DNA of 64,000 nucleotides, from NCBI GenBank assembly GCA_026018925.1, contig JAKSZU010000005.1:83007398-83071397 (forward strand). Direction: 5' to 3'. The translations under genes and the position numbers were made by a program. The stretch is from Tupaia tana (taxonomy: Eukaryota; Chordata; Mammalia; Scandentia; Tupaiidae). The notes under the pieces were generated by a model. That model worked only from the letters and a program-made list of their open reading frames with translations, was not told where the DNA came from and ran no database searches. Every line of letters starts with the position of its first letter. Within the stretch, counting starts at the first letter, position 1. Shown here piece after piece: positions 21,510-32,484 of this stretch.

Positions 21510-23002
21510 TGCTAAATAAAGACTTCAGTTCCATTGTATATTTTTGGTTGCAAATAAAGTGCAGCTGTAGCCTAGGCAGAACTGTGGAAAGAACAAATGC
21601 TCATGAGCCTTGGGTAGGGTTGAGGCATGATTCCAACATCAAGGTATTTTTCTCTCTGCCTCTAGTTTCTAATTCTCTCTGTGTAGTCTTCATTATCTTG
21701 GGTAGCTTTCTTGGAGATGTGCTTGCAGGCAGGAGGCAGATTCCAGAAAAGAATCCTAGCTTCATCTCTCAATAAAATTTTCAACTGAAAAGTAAAAAAA
21801 TCCCAGGTAAGAGTCACCGTCCCATTATGTTCCTTGTCCAAATAGGAGGGCAGGTTATGCCTCAATCTTCAAGGTCTCTGGTAAGAGAAAAGGGATGAAT
21901 GGATTGTAGGTAGTTTTCTAAAGAATGTTGGTGTTTTACAAAGGGAAGCAATGCTTGCAGATAAAAAGGAGAATCTGCAACACAGGGTTTAATGAATCCT
22001 CGATATACAGAATAAAACCCAGATCAATACTGCTACCCAAATTGGAACAGTGATGGGAAGAAACAAGTGATTATATATAAACTGCTAGAAATAAGAAAAG
22101 AAATACTCGTTAGTTCCAGACACTCAAATTGTCTTTAAAAATTGATTTAAGTGTTGGAGGGAAGAGAGGTAATTGGAAAGTCAAGTTTTACCACCTTGAG
22201 CTTTAGCTATTATGGCGTTTGTGTTTTAAAGTATTGCATGGATTGAGTATCTAGGGTTTTTTTTTTTGGGGAAACATTAGGTTACCTAGGTTTAGGTAAT
22301 GATTGGAGGAATGATTGCAAAGAAGCAAATATAATTTAGATAGTCTAATATGCTCTATTCTATTTATTTCAGTTTTATCTTTAATTTTTCTTATGTGACC
22401 CATTCCTTTGATTGGGGTCTTTTATGAGGAGTAGACTTTTACATTCCAAAGTATGATATTTTTTAAGGACCTTACTTTGAAGTCTTTCTCTGGTAGCTGT
22501 TCTACTTACCTAATAGTCCCCAGGGTGTTGTGCCGTTTTAGTGTTTGAAAGATTGTCTGGATGACAGCTAAAGAAATACAATACATTTGGTAAATTTTTA
22601 AGCATTATTTTTTTAAAGTTTTTTGACAACCCAATATTAACTTATGTAACTTTGAACCACAAAGAGAATTCTAGATGTCTCATTTAATGGCAATGAGCAC
22701 TTCTATATAAACTTCTCTCTAGAATGATCGTTTTGTTCCAGGCTTTATGAAAACATGATAAGCTGCAGTTTTTCAAAATTCCAATCCTGCTCACTACTTA
22801 GATATAAAGTAGCTCTCTTTAGAAATTTCAAATATGTTTTATATGCAATTATTGTGGAAAAGTGTGTGTCACGTGTCTTCAGCACAGGTCGGTTTTTATG
22901 ACTGATAATTCTATATTCATCCTGTTCCTTTTCTGAAATACATTGCTTTGTTGCTATTTATAATATAAATTTAAGTTTGATTTCTGATTGTTGTTGTCAT
23001 GG
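21510..23002. other. Mostly unidentified
   Basis: TTTTTTGACAACCCAATATT at 22616-22636 resembles one terminal repeat of the type II MITE, without a visible partner. Otherwise nothing recognised. Confidence 0.4.
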
Positions 23003-23226
23003 TTACTCATGATGGAGTGTGTGTATACCCATGAAGTAGAGGCACACTCCACAGGGCTCAGTCAGGCTGTAATTCCCTTCCTTCAGCCTTCCTGCTCGGC
23101 AGGATCCTTAAGTATGTGCTCAGCATGTCTCAAACTGACCAGAACAGGAACTTGAGCCACAATTGTCATCTGGCTTCCAGCTCTGCAGTCAAGCACACTC
23201 CCAGCTGTGCCACAGAGGCTGGGTTT
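23003..23226 (-). mobile_element. Family B SINE, antisense
   Basis: CTGCTCGGCAGGATCCTTAA and AGTATGTGC match the signature region, followed by a B-box relic GGAACTTGAGCC and the head complement AGAGGCTGGG. The GA tract seen in other copies is nearly lost. Confidence 0.55.
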
Positions 23227-23297
23227 GGTGTATAAATTTATATTAGCCTACTAAGTCTATAAAATATTATAGTATTTTACATAATGTTTGAATTTAT

Positions 23298-23561
23298 GGG
23301 GCCAGCAGGTGGCATGTTTGTTAAGATTCTGGAATCCCATATGGCTGACTGTGGTTTGAATCTTGGAGCTGGGGGCTTGGAAATCACACAAAGCACATGG
23401 GCATGTATACCCAAAATTCCAGGAGGAAGATGGAGGAGAAGTGAGTGAGGGGCATGGCCATCTCCACCTGGGGGGGGAGTGATTTCCTGCTTTCCCTCTC
23501 ACTGTCCCTCTCTCTCTGGCAAGCGATATGCCCTATGGCATAAATTAAGAAAAAAAAAAAG
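23298..23561 (+). mobile_element. Family A SINE, long form
   Basis: GGGGCCAGCAGGTGGCATGT head, B box GGTTTGAATCTTGG, G-rich palindrome region expanded to nine Gs, end TATGCCCTATGGCATAAATT. GTTTGAATTTATG and GATTTGATTTATG flank it. Confidence 0.92.
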
Positions 23562-24189
23562 ACGATTTGATTTATGTTTTAACATCTATGTACTGCTAAA
23601 TATGAATCTGAAATCTCTAAAAGAGTTTAAGAGCTAAATTGATACCTCCATAGTAAGAACAATGAAAAAAAAAAGCGTAAGGAAGGACCTTCTTTGCTTT
23701 ATTATGAAAGGGTGAATATTAGCTATAACTAGGGGCATTTGCTAGAGAGCCACTCTATTTTATTTAGTGCCAGCTTATGAACACATAGGATCAAATAACT
23801 CAGAATCAAACACGGCCTTTCTTTCACGGCTGTGTCAAGTTGGTACACTGCCCTTCTAGTAGGAAGCAGTGTGGTGTGATCCACAAGAATTGTGATTGTG
23901 GCTAACTGAACACTGGGTCATTGTGAATAAAATAGATTAATAGCAGATCACAATATTTTATTTATACAATAGGAAATACTAAAGTCCTAGTAAGCAGAAT
24001 GTGGATTTATGTTACTCTTTTCCTGGACATTTCAAATATAAGCAGAAGTTTTTCTTTCCATTTCTAGGTTTAAGAAACTTACAGACCCAGAAGCCCATTA
24101 GCTAAAGGAAGATTCATTTTATTAAGTTAACAAAGTACAGTTCTTTGTCCAGCAACATTAGCAATACCTTGAAATGTGTTAGAAATACC

Positions 24190-24302
24190 ACTTCTGAGGT
24201 CCTGTTGCAGGCAATTACGTCAGAAACTCAGAGTTTGGGACTGAAAATTTCCAAAGTAGCCCTTCAGCTGATCTTGATACATACTACTGTGTGAGAACGG
24301 AT
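24190..24302. mobile_element. Possible hAT-Charlie fragment
   Basis: GTCAGAAACTCAGAGTTTGG and a TGTGTGAGAACG edge resemble the right half of MER3/MER5/MER20-type elements. Weak. Confidence 0.35.
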
Positions 24303-25544
24303 GTCCTTAAGGAAGGACATAAGGACATTACTCTTTTGTGATTTATTAAATCTGCCTTAAATAGAAGATTGCTCATATATTAGGACAACTGTGTGCTAGG
24401 AAATGAATATACTCATATTTTCAGGAGATACTTAGTATTGATTCCCAATGATTTTTCTACTTGGGCAACAAAAGTATCACTCACTGTGCAAGTTGTGAAT
24501 TTATGTTGATGAGATAATAACGAAGTTTGGGCACCCATTTATCTCCTAAAAGTCCACAGACCCTTCCTGAAATTATTTCATGAGTTCTTAAAGGAAAAGT
24601 TAAGTATACACACTTGTAAAGTTGCCTAATGTAAACCTTGGGTTCCTAAGTAATAAAGAGTTATTATTGCTTATAGAAGGGTTCTATTGCCAGACTTTTA
24701 TTCTCCTTTCTCCTCATCTGATTAGTATTCTATAATGAAGGAAGGTTGATTACTATGGAGTATTTTATTTTCCAGACTTCTTTATCAACTGAATTCCTAC
24801 TGGAATTTACTGAAAGATAGTGAAATCAAAGTATCCACCCCTCCCTGTCTACAGCTGCTAATTTCTCTAGTAGTTTTTGTTTTTCCTTTATGACTTCAAC
24901 TCTTATTCCTAAGAAGAGATGAAGTTACTGGGGTTATTTCTTTTTATAGTCAATCCAGGATATAGGACTACAGTCATGTCTCTTCACCTCTCACAAACAG
25001 GCAAAACTGGTAGCATATTGCTGTTTTTAAGTCCTGGATTATCTCACCATCCCTTGTTTTGCTCTCAGATTCTCTGCTACTGATTTGATGAAGTAATATC
25101 CTCAGTGACAAACTTTCAAAGTGATGTCTATGTTCTTAATTTGAACCTTGAGGAGAAACATCATTCCCAGCAAAGCTACAATCTCAAGTGAGATCAATAC
25201 AGGATTTTGAGGCATGTAATGGTTAACCTAAATAGACAGAGACATACCTTAAGAGGGGTTTGGGAATCCTTAAGTCTTAATGGAGCAGAGTTCTTTGAGT
25301 TAGTACATGTGGCTGCTACTTTAATCCTGGTAACAGTTATTTGAGGGGTATAGATAAACCTTCTGGCTAGGACAGGAATTAATATACCATGCCTTGCCCT
25401 TCAAAATATATCTACATTTATATTAAGAGAATGTGTGTGTTTGCATCCATTGTTATATCTATAAAATAAATATTTTCAGAATTTCTCTAATGATAATCAT
25501 TTTCTTTAGAATAGGAACTCAAGGTATTCTCACTGTGATTATAC

Positions 25545-25560
25545 ACATACACACACATAT

Positions 25561-25598
<38 letters not shown>
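25545..25598. repeat. (CA)n/(TA)n microsatellite
   Basis: ACACATACACACACATATG followed by about 18 bases of TG and 13 TA units. Confidence 0.9.
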
Positions 25599-25602
<4 letters not shown>

Positions 25603-25649
25603 TTATTACGATTATGTTCTTGTCTTCTGGATGTAATAGTATATAAACT

Positions 25650-26008
25650 GCCAAGTTTTCCAACAAAAATTTATTTTCTCACTGTTTTGGAGGCTAGAAG
25701 TCTGAGATCAATGTGTTGGCAAGTCTGGTTCCTTATGAGTGGCTATGAGAGAATAATTGTCTTTAAGTTGTAGATGACTGTCTTATTTGTGTGCTTGTAT
25801 CTGGTCTTCCATGAGTGCCTGTGTGTTTACAAATGTTCTCATTGTGTAAGGACACCAGTAATATTGGAATAAGACTCACCTTAATGATGTCATTTTTCCT
25901 TAATTATCTCTTTAAACATCTGTCTCCAAATATAGTCACATTCTGATGTATAGGAAGTTAGGAATTCACTATGTGAATTTTTATGGCATGTAATTAGCCC
26001 ATAACAAA
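25650..26008 (-). mobile_element. MLT1-like MaLR LTR, antisense
   Basis: GGAGGCTAGAAGTCTGAGAT, AAGGACACCAGTAATATTGG, CTTAATTATCTCTTTAAACA, CTCCAAATATAGTCACATTC and the end TAGCCCATAACA match the reverse complement of MLT1 LTRs in order. A middle segment is diverged. Confidence 0.88.
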
Positions 26009-27545
26009 TTGAGACTGTAACGTTTCCTCAGATTCATGTCCCTTTCCACAGCAAAGACACAGTCAGTCCTTTCAAGCCCACCTCTCTCATTCCTACAGGT
26101 GTGACATTACTACAGAATGCTGCCAGAAGTGGTGAATGTTACTACAGACTAAGGTTTTAAATAAGTATTTGTGTCTTCTTTATGCCCTTTTTCTTTTTCT
26201 TCTAATTAGATAGTTTGAATGAAAAACCTCTGGTCCAAGGGAATTGGAGACATAAAATAGGACTGGAAGAAGTCACTCATTTCATGGAGAGAAACATCAG
26301 TTGACTTCCAATCAGGTATGCTTGCACGGATATGTTACTTGGCTATTAGACTTGGTGTCTCTAAAATGCCTCTAAAATATTGGCTTTTGATTTCAAGTAG
26401 ATTTAGCATAGCCATTATATAAATAGCTGTTAGGGTAATGTCTTTGGCTTAACTGTCATGTTGCAGATTAGGCAATAGTGACTATAGTTTGAAAAAAGAA
26501 ATGGAAGCTTATGTTAGTGGTAAAATATTTGAGAAAACTTTCTATATTCAATAATTCTGAAGACAAACCATGTCCTACTTAAGTCTGTAACTCTAGGGAA
26601 GTGGTTGGAAAAGGTGAAAAGGTTCATCTTGTTATTACTATTTTTTTGGTATAATAGTAGGATGGTATAAAAGAGGCAAGGATTAATTAATTGAGAGCAG
26701 TGGTAGAAAAAAGCAGTGGAGCCACACTAAAGGTGGAGCCACACAAGACTGAAAAAGCTGAAAGTTTCAAGATCCTAAATAGTAAGAGATATTAGGAGAA
26801 AAGAAATGTGCATGGCAAAGACCCATTAGGATTTCTTAGTTAAAGAGAGGGCTTTGATCCTTTTGGCTAAAATGAAATTAGGAAGTTTTCTTCACATCTA
26901 AACTAATTATTTTTGGTGACATAAGGAAGAAAAAAAGGCAGGCTCAGAAGCAATAATTAGGTAACTAGGAGAGAACTTTGGTGTGTTTACTCACATGCAG
27001 CTGAGTAATAGCATATGGTTCAGAAATACACTAAGCACTTTAGAAAATAATACCGCAAAGGAAAAAATTCCTTTATAAGTCTTGCAGCTCTAAAGCCACC
27101 CTAGGCCCCTAAAATCTTTGCAACTGAAGGGAGCACCCATCTCTCAGAGAATATATTCCTCAGTGCCACTACAGATGTAATCATAGAGAGTACTATGACA
27201 TGAAGAAACTCTCAAAAGTTGGAATCCAGTGCCAAAAGAGAATGCCAGTGATTCTGAACCTATTTCCTCCCCACAGGGATTCAGTATAAGTTTATCATTG
27301 CCTATTGAAGGTAGTAAGGGAGAGGTAGTAAGTAGAGGGTAGATATTAGAAAGAGTGAGGGAGGGGAACAGGGGAAAAAAACAAATAATATATTTAATTG
27401 ACACAAAAACGAAGTTATGTGATGAGGATGCTGTATATATGAAATCTTTGTCACTGTATTTGTGCTGGCAAAAACCACATTGTACATTATAAAGATGTAC
27501 AGTGATTAAATATAAATAATATTCTTTTTAAGAAAAGAAATTTAT
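26009..27545. other. No recognisable element
   Basis: AT-rich, no open frame above about 86 codons, no A-tail or terminal repeats recognised. Confidence 0.45.
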
Positions 27546-27790
27546 GGGGACCAGCAGTTGGCATTATGGCTATATCGCTGGACTCCCATGTAGTCGACTG
27601 TGGTTCAAGTCCCAGACCCGGGAGAGTGTGTGCTCAAGATCCCAAAAGTAGAAAGGAGGAAAAGGGATTGTGGTGTGGTTGCAATCACCCTGGGGGGTGA
27701 TTTCTCGCTTTCTGCCTCTTTGTCTCTGTCTTTCTGGCGAGCGCATGCCTATAGCAAAAAAAAAAAAAAAAAAAACCCTCCCCCAAAAAA
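27546..27790 (+). mobile_element. Family A SINE, long form with internal deletion
   Basis: Near-consensus copy missing most of the GTGCGTGCG linker (CCCGGGAGAGTGTGTGC joins directly). Two A-tracts are present, one before CCCTCCC. GAAATTTATGG and GAAGTTTATC flank it. Confidence 0.92.
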
Positions 27791-27823
27791 GAAGTTTATC
27801 ATCATCAGGGACCAGTCTGTCAT

Positions 27824-28057
27824 ATGTCTCTTCTATTTTTCTAAAGCTTGTTTATTTACTTCTTCCATGGGAGAGATTGAGAGAGACACCTCCTTTAGAG
27901 TCTTTACACCAGGCAGGTCTCCAGTCCTAGCAAGCTAGGATCACAGGCACATGTACAAACATATGGAGTACACAGGGAAAATGTGGGATATGAACTCAGA
28001 TCCCGTGTGAGTCCAGAATCATGGAGCACTACATTAATTCTGTACATTGGGCCGGTC
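27824..28057 (-). mobile_element. Family B SINE, antisense
   Basis: On minus: a head GGACCGGCCCAATG, B-box-like GAGTTCATATCC, CATGTGCCTGTGATCC and a CTCTCTC end. CTGTCAT flanks it at 27817-27823 and 28058-28064. Best-defined family B copy together with that at 49075. Confidence 0.72.
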
Positions 28058-28064
28058 CTGTCAT

Positions 28065-28328
28065 TATTTTGTTGTTGTTTTTTTAAGGGAGATGTTTAAA
28101 GTAGGGAATGTGTGCTCGCCAGAGAGACAGAAAGACAAAGGGAAAAATCACCCCCAGGGAGGATGGCCATGCCACAATCCCTTCACCGCCATTCTCCTCT
28201 CGGGATCTTGGGCACACATACGCACATGCCCAGCACGAGTTTTAAGCTGCCAGGTCCAGGACTTGAACCACAGTTGACTACATGGGATGGGAGTCCATCG
28301 ATTAACACTTACGCAGTCTACTGGTCCC
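28065..28328 (-). mobile_element. Family A SINE, long form, antisense
   Basis: TTGTTGTTTTTTT tail, CGCCAGAGAGACAGAAAGAC tract, ATCACCCCCAGGGAGG, CTCTCGGGATCTTGGGC, B-box complement GGACTTGAACC and end CTGGTCCC. It abuts a family B copy. Confidence 0.93.
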
Positions 28329-28579
28329 TATTTTATTTTTAATACAGGATATTTTCATTGAAATTATCTTTTTCTTGGTTTACCATTGCACATTGTGGAA
28401 GTTGGATAAAGGACAGGTAACTCATTTTTAGTTTATATGTTTCCCGACCATGTGTAACAAGTCTACACCTAAAGAGAGGGATTGTGAATCCAAGTGAAAC
28501 AATGCACTTTGAACTGCATTTAATACTTGGGGTAGTCTTGATTTTCTCCTTTATGGTGGCAAGAAAAACTGGTATTCCT

Positions 28580-29000
28580 GTATGAATAAGGTTGCAAATG
28601 AATTCTTATTGACCACATAAGACTCGAAGAAATGGCTAAGTGTTCCTCTTAAAAGCCATCTCGTTTAACTTCTGGACATATCGTCAGGTGACACCTCCCT
28701 GAATCCCTTGTCGTTAGGGAAGAAGATGTAGTGAAATTTCTGATACTGAAAATTCAGCAGAAGTGATGTGCACAACTTCCAGGTTTTGCTCTAAAATTTC
28801 CACATGCCCGATTATGCAATATCTTTCTCTTTTCCCCTGTTCGATGTTGATCTCCAGGTCTGTCAACTGAGCACATGCTTTGATTTTGTTTTGTTTGTGG
28901 TAGTATTAGACTTTCCTCTCCTTGTTTGATCAGAAACAGTCACACTGGACTGTGATGTGAATGAGACAGAACTTCTGTTTCCCTAAGCCATTGAAATGCA
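28580..29000 (+). mobile_element. Ancient L1-type 3' region
   Basis: AGCAGAAGTGATGTGCACAA plus CTTCCAGGTTTTG, a CACACTGGACTGTGATGTGA segment and AACTTCTGTTTCCCTAAGCC run in the order of a widespread mammalian retroelement 3' end that I associate with old L1ME elements. Assignment by memory only. Confidence 0.5.
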
Positions 29001-29103
29001 GAGATGTACTAACTAGAGTATTTGCATAGCTTCACTATTACACTTTCCTCATTTTTGTCCATTATGCCCTTTTATTCTTCCTTGCTTTTAAATTTTGACA
29101 GAT

Positions 29104-29314
29104 GGGGACCAGTAGGTGGTGTGGTGGTTAAGGGCTCTGGACTCCCACATAACTGACCACTATTTGAGTTCTGGGACTGGGGGCTTGTTTCTCACTTTCT
29201 CCCTCTCTCTCTCTCGCTCTATCTCTCTCTTTTGCTCTGTCCCTCTCTGGTCAAGTTAAAAAATACGTAAATAAATAAAAATAAAAGTTAAACAAAATAA
29301 TTCTTTATAAAAAA
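29104..29314 (+). mobile_element. Family A SINE, short form, nested in a SINE tail
   Basis: Head GGGGACCAGTAGGTGGTGTG, B box ATTTGAGTTCTGG, (TC)n, CTCTCTGGTCAAGTTA and an (AAAT)n tail. AAATTTTGACAGATG (29090-29104) and AAAATTTGACATATG (29315-29329) are the duplicated target, which is the T-rich tail region of the antisense SINE that follows. Confidence 0.92.
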
Positions 29315-29505
29315 AAAATTTGACATATGGCACATTTGCCTTCCTGAGAGAGACAGAAAAAGAGAGACAGGGAGAAAGCACTCCTACCACAATCCCTTCT
29401 CCTCTCTTTCTCTCTCCTTTTAGGATTTTGGTCACTCATACATATGCCACCAGATCTGGTACTTCAACGATGCAGTTGGCCTTGTGAGATCCAGTTGTCA
29501 CAACA
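29315..29505 (-). mobile_element. Family A SINE, antisense, host of the insertion at 29104
   Basis: TTTGACATATGGCACATTTGCC equals the TTTTTGCTATAGGGCACATGTGC start in diverged form. GAGAGACAGAAAAAGAG, CTTTTAGGATTTTGG and a B-box relic follow. Body shortened and decayed. Confidence 0.8.
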
Positions 29506-29560
29506 ATTTGGCTGTGGGCTTGCCTAATGACACTTTTTTACCAGTATGCACATAGAGTTC

Positions 29561-29875
29561 AGGACCAGTGAGTGGTGCACAGGTCAACGCAGGTAGATCC
29601 CACATGACGGATTGATTTGAGTCCCAGTCCCAGCATCTTGAAAAGCACACACAGTGTGTGCCCAGAATCCCGAGAAGAGAATGGAGAAAGGATTGTGGTA
29701 TGGCCACCCTCTCGTGTGGTGATTTCTCACTTTTCTTCTCACTCTCTTTCTCTCTGTCTCTCTCTATTGAGTACATGTACCATAGCACAAAACTAAAAAA
29801 GGAGAAAGAAAAGAAAGGAAGAAAAAGAAAAAGAAATAAAGAAGAAAGAAAAATAAAGAAAGAAGGAAGAAAATT
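29561..29875 (+). mobile_element. Family A SINE, long form with purine-rich tail
   Basis: AGGACCAGTGAGTGGTGCAC head, B box TTTGAGTCCCAG, full body, ATGTACCATAGCACAAAAC and an unusual 85-bp GAAA/GGAA tail to 29875. Confidence 0.9.
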
Positions 29876-29879
29876 CACA

Positions 29880-30406
29880 TTTATTGAATATTGTCCATTT
29901 TGGGAATTTTAAAATCTCCAATTCATTACAAAAACTCAGTCATTTCTGTGAATTTTTGTACCTAGTGATGGATTTAGGTGATGAAAAGGAGCATAAAATG
30001 AAAAGAGAAAATAGATTAAATAAATAAGATGTCTAGACAATGATTTCTGTTTTTCTTTCGGGTCTAGGTAGTCACAACTATACACTGTCATAGAAAATAG
30101 AAAATCTACTTTTGACTCCTTATTACATAAATTTTCCTTCCACTATATTGTATCTGGCTGATAAAACTCCTAGATCTAAAGTATCAACCATCTACACTGC
30201 ATTTAGTGGCCATAAAAGGCAGAATGGTAAATATGTGTCCCCTTATTTGAATAGATGAACAGATTAGCATTAGGATAGGGCTGCTATATCTCTTTTAATA
30301 TATCTAGCCTTGCAAATTTCTGGCAGGTGGATAACTATCTTATAAGTAGTGTTTCATGGTAAAAAGATAAGAAAAAAAAAGTCTGGTGGCAACATAAAAA
30401 AAAGTT
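29880..30406. other. No recognisable element
   Basis: AT-rich spacer between two sense SINEs. Confidence 0.45.
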
Positions 30407-30603
30407 GGGGCCAGCAGGTGGCATGGTGATTAAGGGCACTGGACTTCCACACAGTGACCAGGATTCGAATCTCCGACCTAGTGGCTTACTTTTTCACTTT
30501 CCTTCTTGCTCTTGCTCTGTCTCTTGCTCTGTCCCTCTCTGGTCAAATTATAAACAAACAAACAAACAAACAAACAAATAAATAAATAAATAGCTAAATA
30601 AAA
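30407..30603 (+). mobile_element. Family A SINE, short form
   Basis: GGGGCCAGCAGGTGGCATGG head, B box GATTCGAATCTCC, TTGCTCTGTCTC tract, CTCTCTGGTCAAATTA and a (CAAA)n(TAAA)n tail. Confidence 0.93.
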
Positions 30604-31086
30604 TATTCTTGAATTTTTTTTAAATCTGCCTCTTTCTTTTTTCTGTTAATTTTATACTTTGGTTAATCATCATTTTTTAGATTATTTTCAATACTCTCTT
30701 CATTAGTATTTTGGATACTTTACATTGGTTTTGCAACTGGTATTCACTGTTAGAGAACTATTTAAGGTATGGCAAATTTGTGGAGAATTTTTCTTTTTTT
30801 AATTCTTGCTCCTACCTGTAATGCAGAATTCCAGCCTTATTTCTTTTTAATAACTTTTTTTATGCCTCATTATATGACTAACCTCTGAACATATGTTGGG
30901 TCTTCTTACATTTGAAACATGACTTTCCTTTTCTCTACATTTCTCCTCTCTTTTCATTCTCTTTATTTTCTCTCTCTCTTTCTCTCTCTTTCTTTCTTTG
31001 TCATCCAAACAAACTACAAGTTTTTCTGGATGTCACTAATTCATCTGCATGCTTTTTTATCTATGAGGTATTGCTAATGACAGAAG

Positions 31087-31141
31087 TGCTATAATCTTTG
31101 TAATAACACAGCAGTGCTTCATGGGCTGGAGAGACACAATG
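31087..31141. repeat. Direct-repeat unit, left copy
   Basis: CAATAACACARCARTGCTTCATGG-type segment; a partner about 80 percent identical by eye over 55 bp lies at 31711-31765. Confidence 0.7.
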
Positions 31142-31370
31142 TCCAGAAAAATGTTGAGATTGATAGGAAAGTGAAAAGAAAGTCATATATTAGCCAATTT
31201 GCTAAATTGTTCAAAGGAGAAACCATAATATAGCTGCCTATGTTCCCACAGAGACTTCAGAGAAATAGTTCTTCAAATATTTATATATTCACCTTGTTTT
31301 TGCAATGTACTGACCCATAAAAAAATAATAAAATTATTTTATTGACCTTAATGTTAGTTCATTATTTTTC

Positions 31371-31710
31371 TGCTACACCAAAATAATTGAGACTTGGTCA
31401 TTTATAAGAATAGATGTTTATTTGGCTCATGATCCTGGCAGCTGGGAGTCCAAAAGTGCGGAGTTGTGGTCTGGCTGTTTTCTGGTGCTGTATCACAACA
31501 TGGCTGGCAGTCACAGAGAAGAAAGTGGACATGTGCGCAAGAAGAGGAAACAGAATTCCCAATTGCTCTGTTTCTCCCTCCGACATCCTCCTTGTGGGTG
31601 TGTCCTCCAATGGGCCCCACCTCTTACAATTTTCAGCACATCCCAAAGACATTTCAGTGGGAACTAAGCTTTCATGGTGATCCTTTAGGGATAAACCATT
31701 ATTCAACAGA
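31371..31710 (-). mobile_element. MST-like MaLR LTR, antisense
   Basis: GACTTGGTCATTTATAAGAA, TTTATTTGGCTCATGATCC, TGGGCCCCACCTCTTAC and GGGATAAACCATTATTCAA follow the reverse complement of MST-type LTRs. Closely resembles the copy at 56372. Overlapping open frames on both strands are incidental. Confidence 0.82.
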
Positions 31711-31765
31711 TGTGTTGTAATTCTTGCAATAACACAACAATGCTTCATGGTCTGAGAGGCACATT
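31711..31765. repeat. Direct-repeat unit, right copy
   Basis: Immediately right of the LTR; pairs with 31087-31141. Confidence 0.7.
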
Positions 31766-31836
31766 GGTATTATGTCAACCTATTAGCTCACTTATGTTTT
31801 CAGTTAAATAAAATACTTATGAAATACAACATTATT

Positions 31837-32120
31837 GGGACCAGCAGTTAGCGTAATGGCTATGTCGCTGAACTCCCATGTAGTCGGCCAAGATTCGAGT
31901 CCCAGACATGGTGGCTTAAACACGCCAAGTGCATGTGCACGCATGCCAAAGATCCCGAGAGGAGACTGGAGGTGAAGGGATTGTGGCAAGGCCATCGCCC
32001 CTGGGGGATGATTTCTTGCTTTCCATCTTTCTGTCTCTCTCTGCCTTTCTGGTGACTACATGCACCCTATAACAAAAACAAAAAACAAAACAAAACAAAA
32101 AAACTCTCCAAAAAAAAAAA
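31837..32120 (+). mobile_element. Family A SINE, long form
   Basis: Consensus-like copy with head GGGACCAGCAG, B box GATTCGAGTCC and an (ACAAAA)n plus A tail. GAAATACAACATTATT and GAAATACATCATTATT flank it (31821-31836, 32121-32136). Confidence 0.95.
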
Positions 32121-32224
32121 GAAATACATCATTATTTTATCATAGATCCATGTGTAGTAAATAAGATTTTTATTTTGAAGATTAAAACAGTGGTTCACTC
32201 ATATGTTTTATTTTTTGATTTTTT

Positions 32225-32368
32225 CAAGAATTATTTCATTTATCATTTTTTTTTAACACGAAGAGAGAGAGAGAGGAAAAGTAAGGAAGCAAGCTACCAT
32301 GTCTGGGACTTGAACCATGGTTGGTCATGTGGGAGTCCAGCTCCTTCACCACACCATCTGCTGGCCCC
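32225..32368 (-). mobile_element. Family A SINE, short form, antisense
   Basis: T-tail, (GA)n, GGACTTGAACC B-box complement, TGTGGGAGTCCAG and CTGCTGGCCCC head complement. Confidence 0.92.
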
Positions 32369-32403
32369 AGTCACATATTCTAAAATAAAGCATTTAAGAA
32401 ATA

Positions 32404-32482
32404 TTGGGTCATCTGGAAAGTCATGACACGTTTGCATAGAAAAACAGAAAAATATGTCATGACTTTCCAACTGACCTAGTAT
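32404..32482. mobile_element. Palindromic mariner-like MITE, type II
   Basis: The left arm TTGGGTCATCTGGAAAGTCA and right arm TGACTTTCCAACTGACCTA are inverted repeats that meet around an A-rich spacer; TA borders both ends. About 80 bp, the size class of very short mariner derivatives. Relatives at 36565 and 53941. Confidence 0.75.
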
Positions 32483-32484
32483 TT

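Larger units (their letters stand above)
23562..25640. other. Mostly unidentified
   Basis: A possible hAT fragment is listed at 24190. A CA/TA microsatellite lies at 25545-25598. No gene or other element could be supported. Confidence 0.4.

Noticed and set aside
29498..29878. 126-codon minus-strand open frame starting with a Phe/Ser-rich run
   Set aside because: Translated complement of the GA-rich tail of the SINE at 29561.
31398..31748. Several overlapping 72-116-codon frames on both strands
   Set aside because: All coincide with an MST-like LTR, which is non-coding; GC-richer DNA simply has fewer stops.
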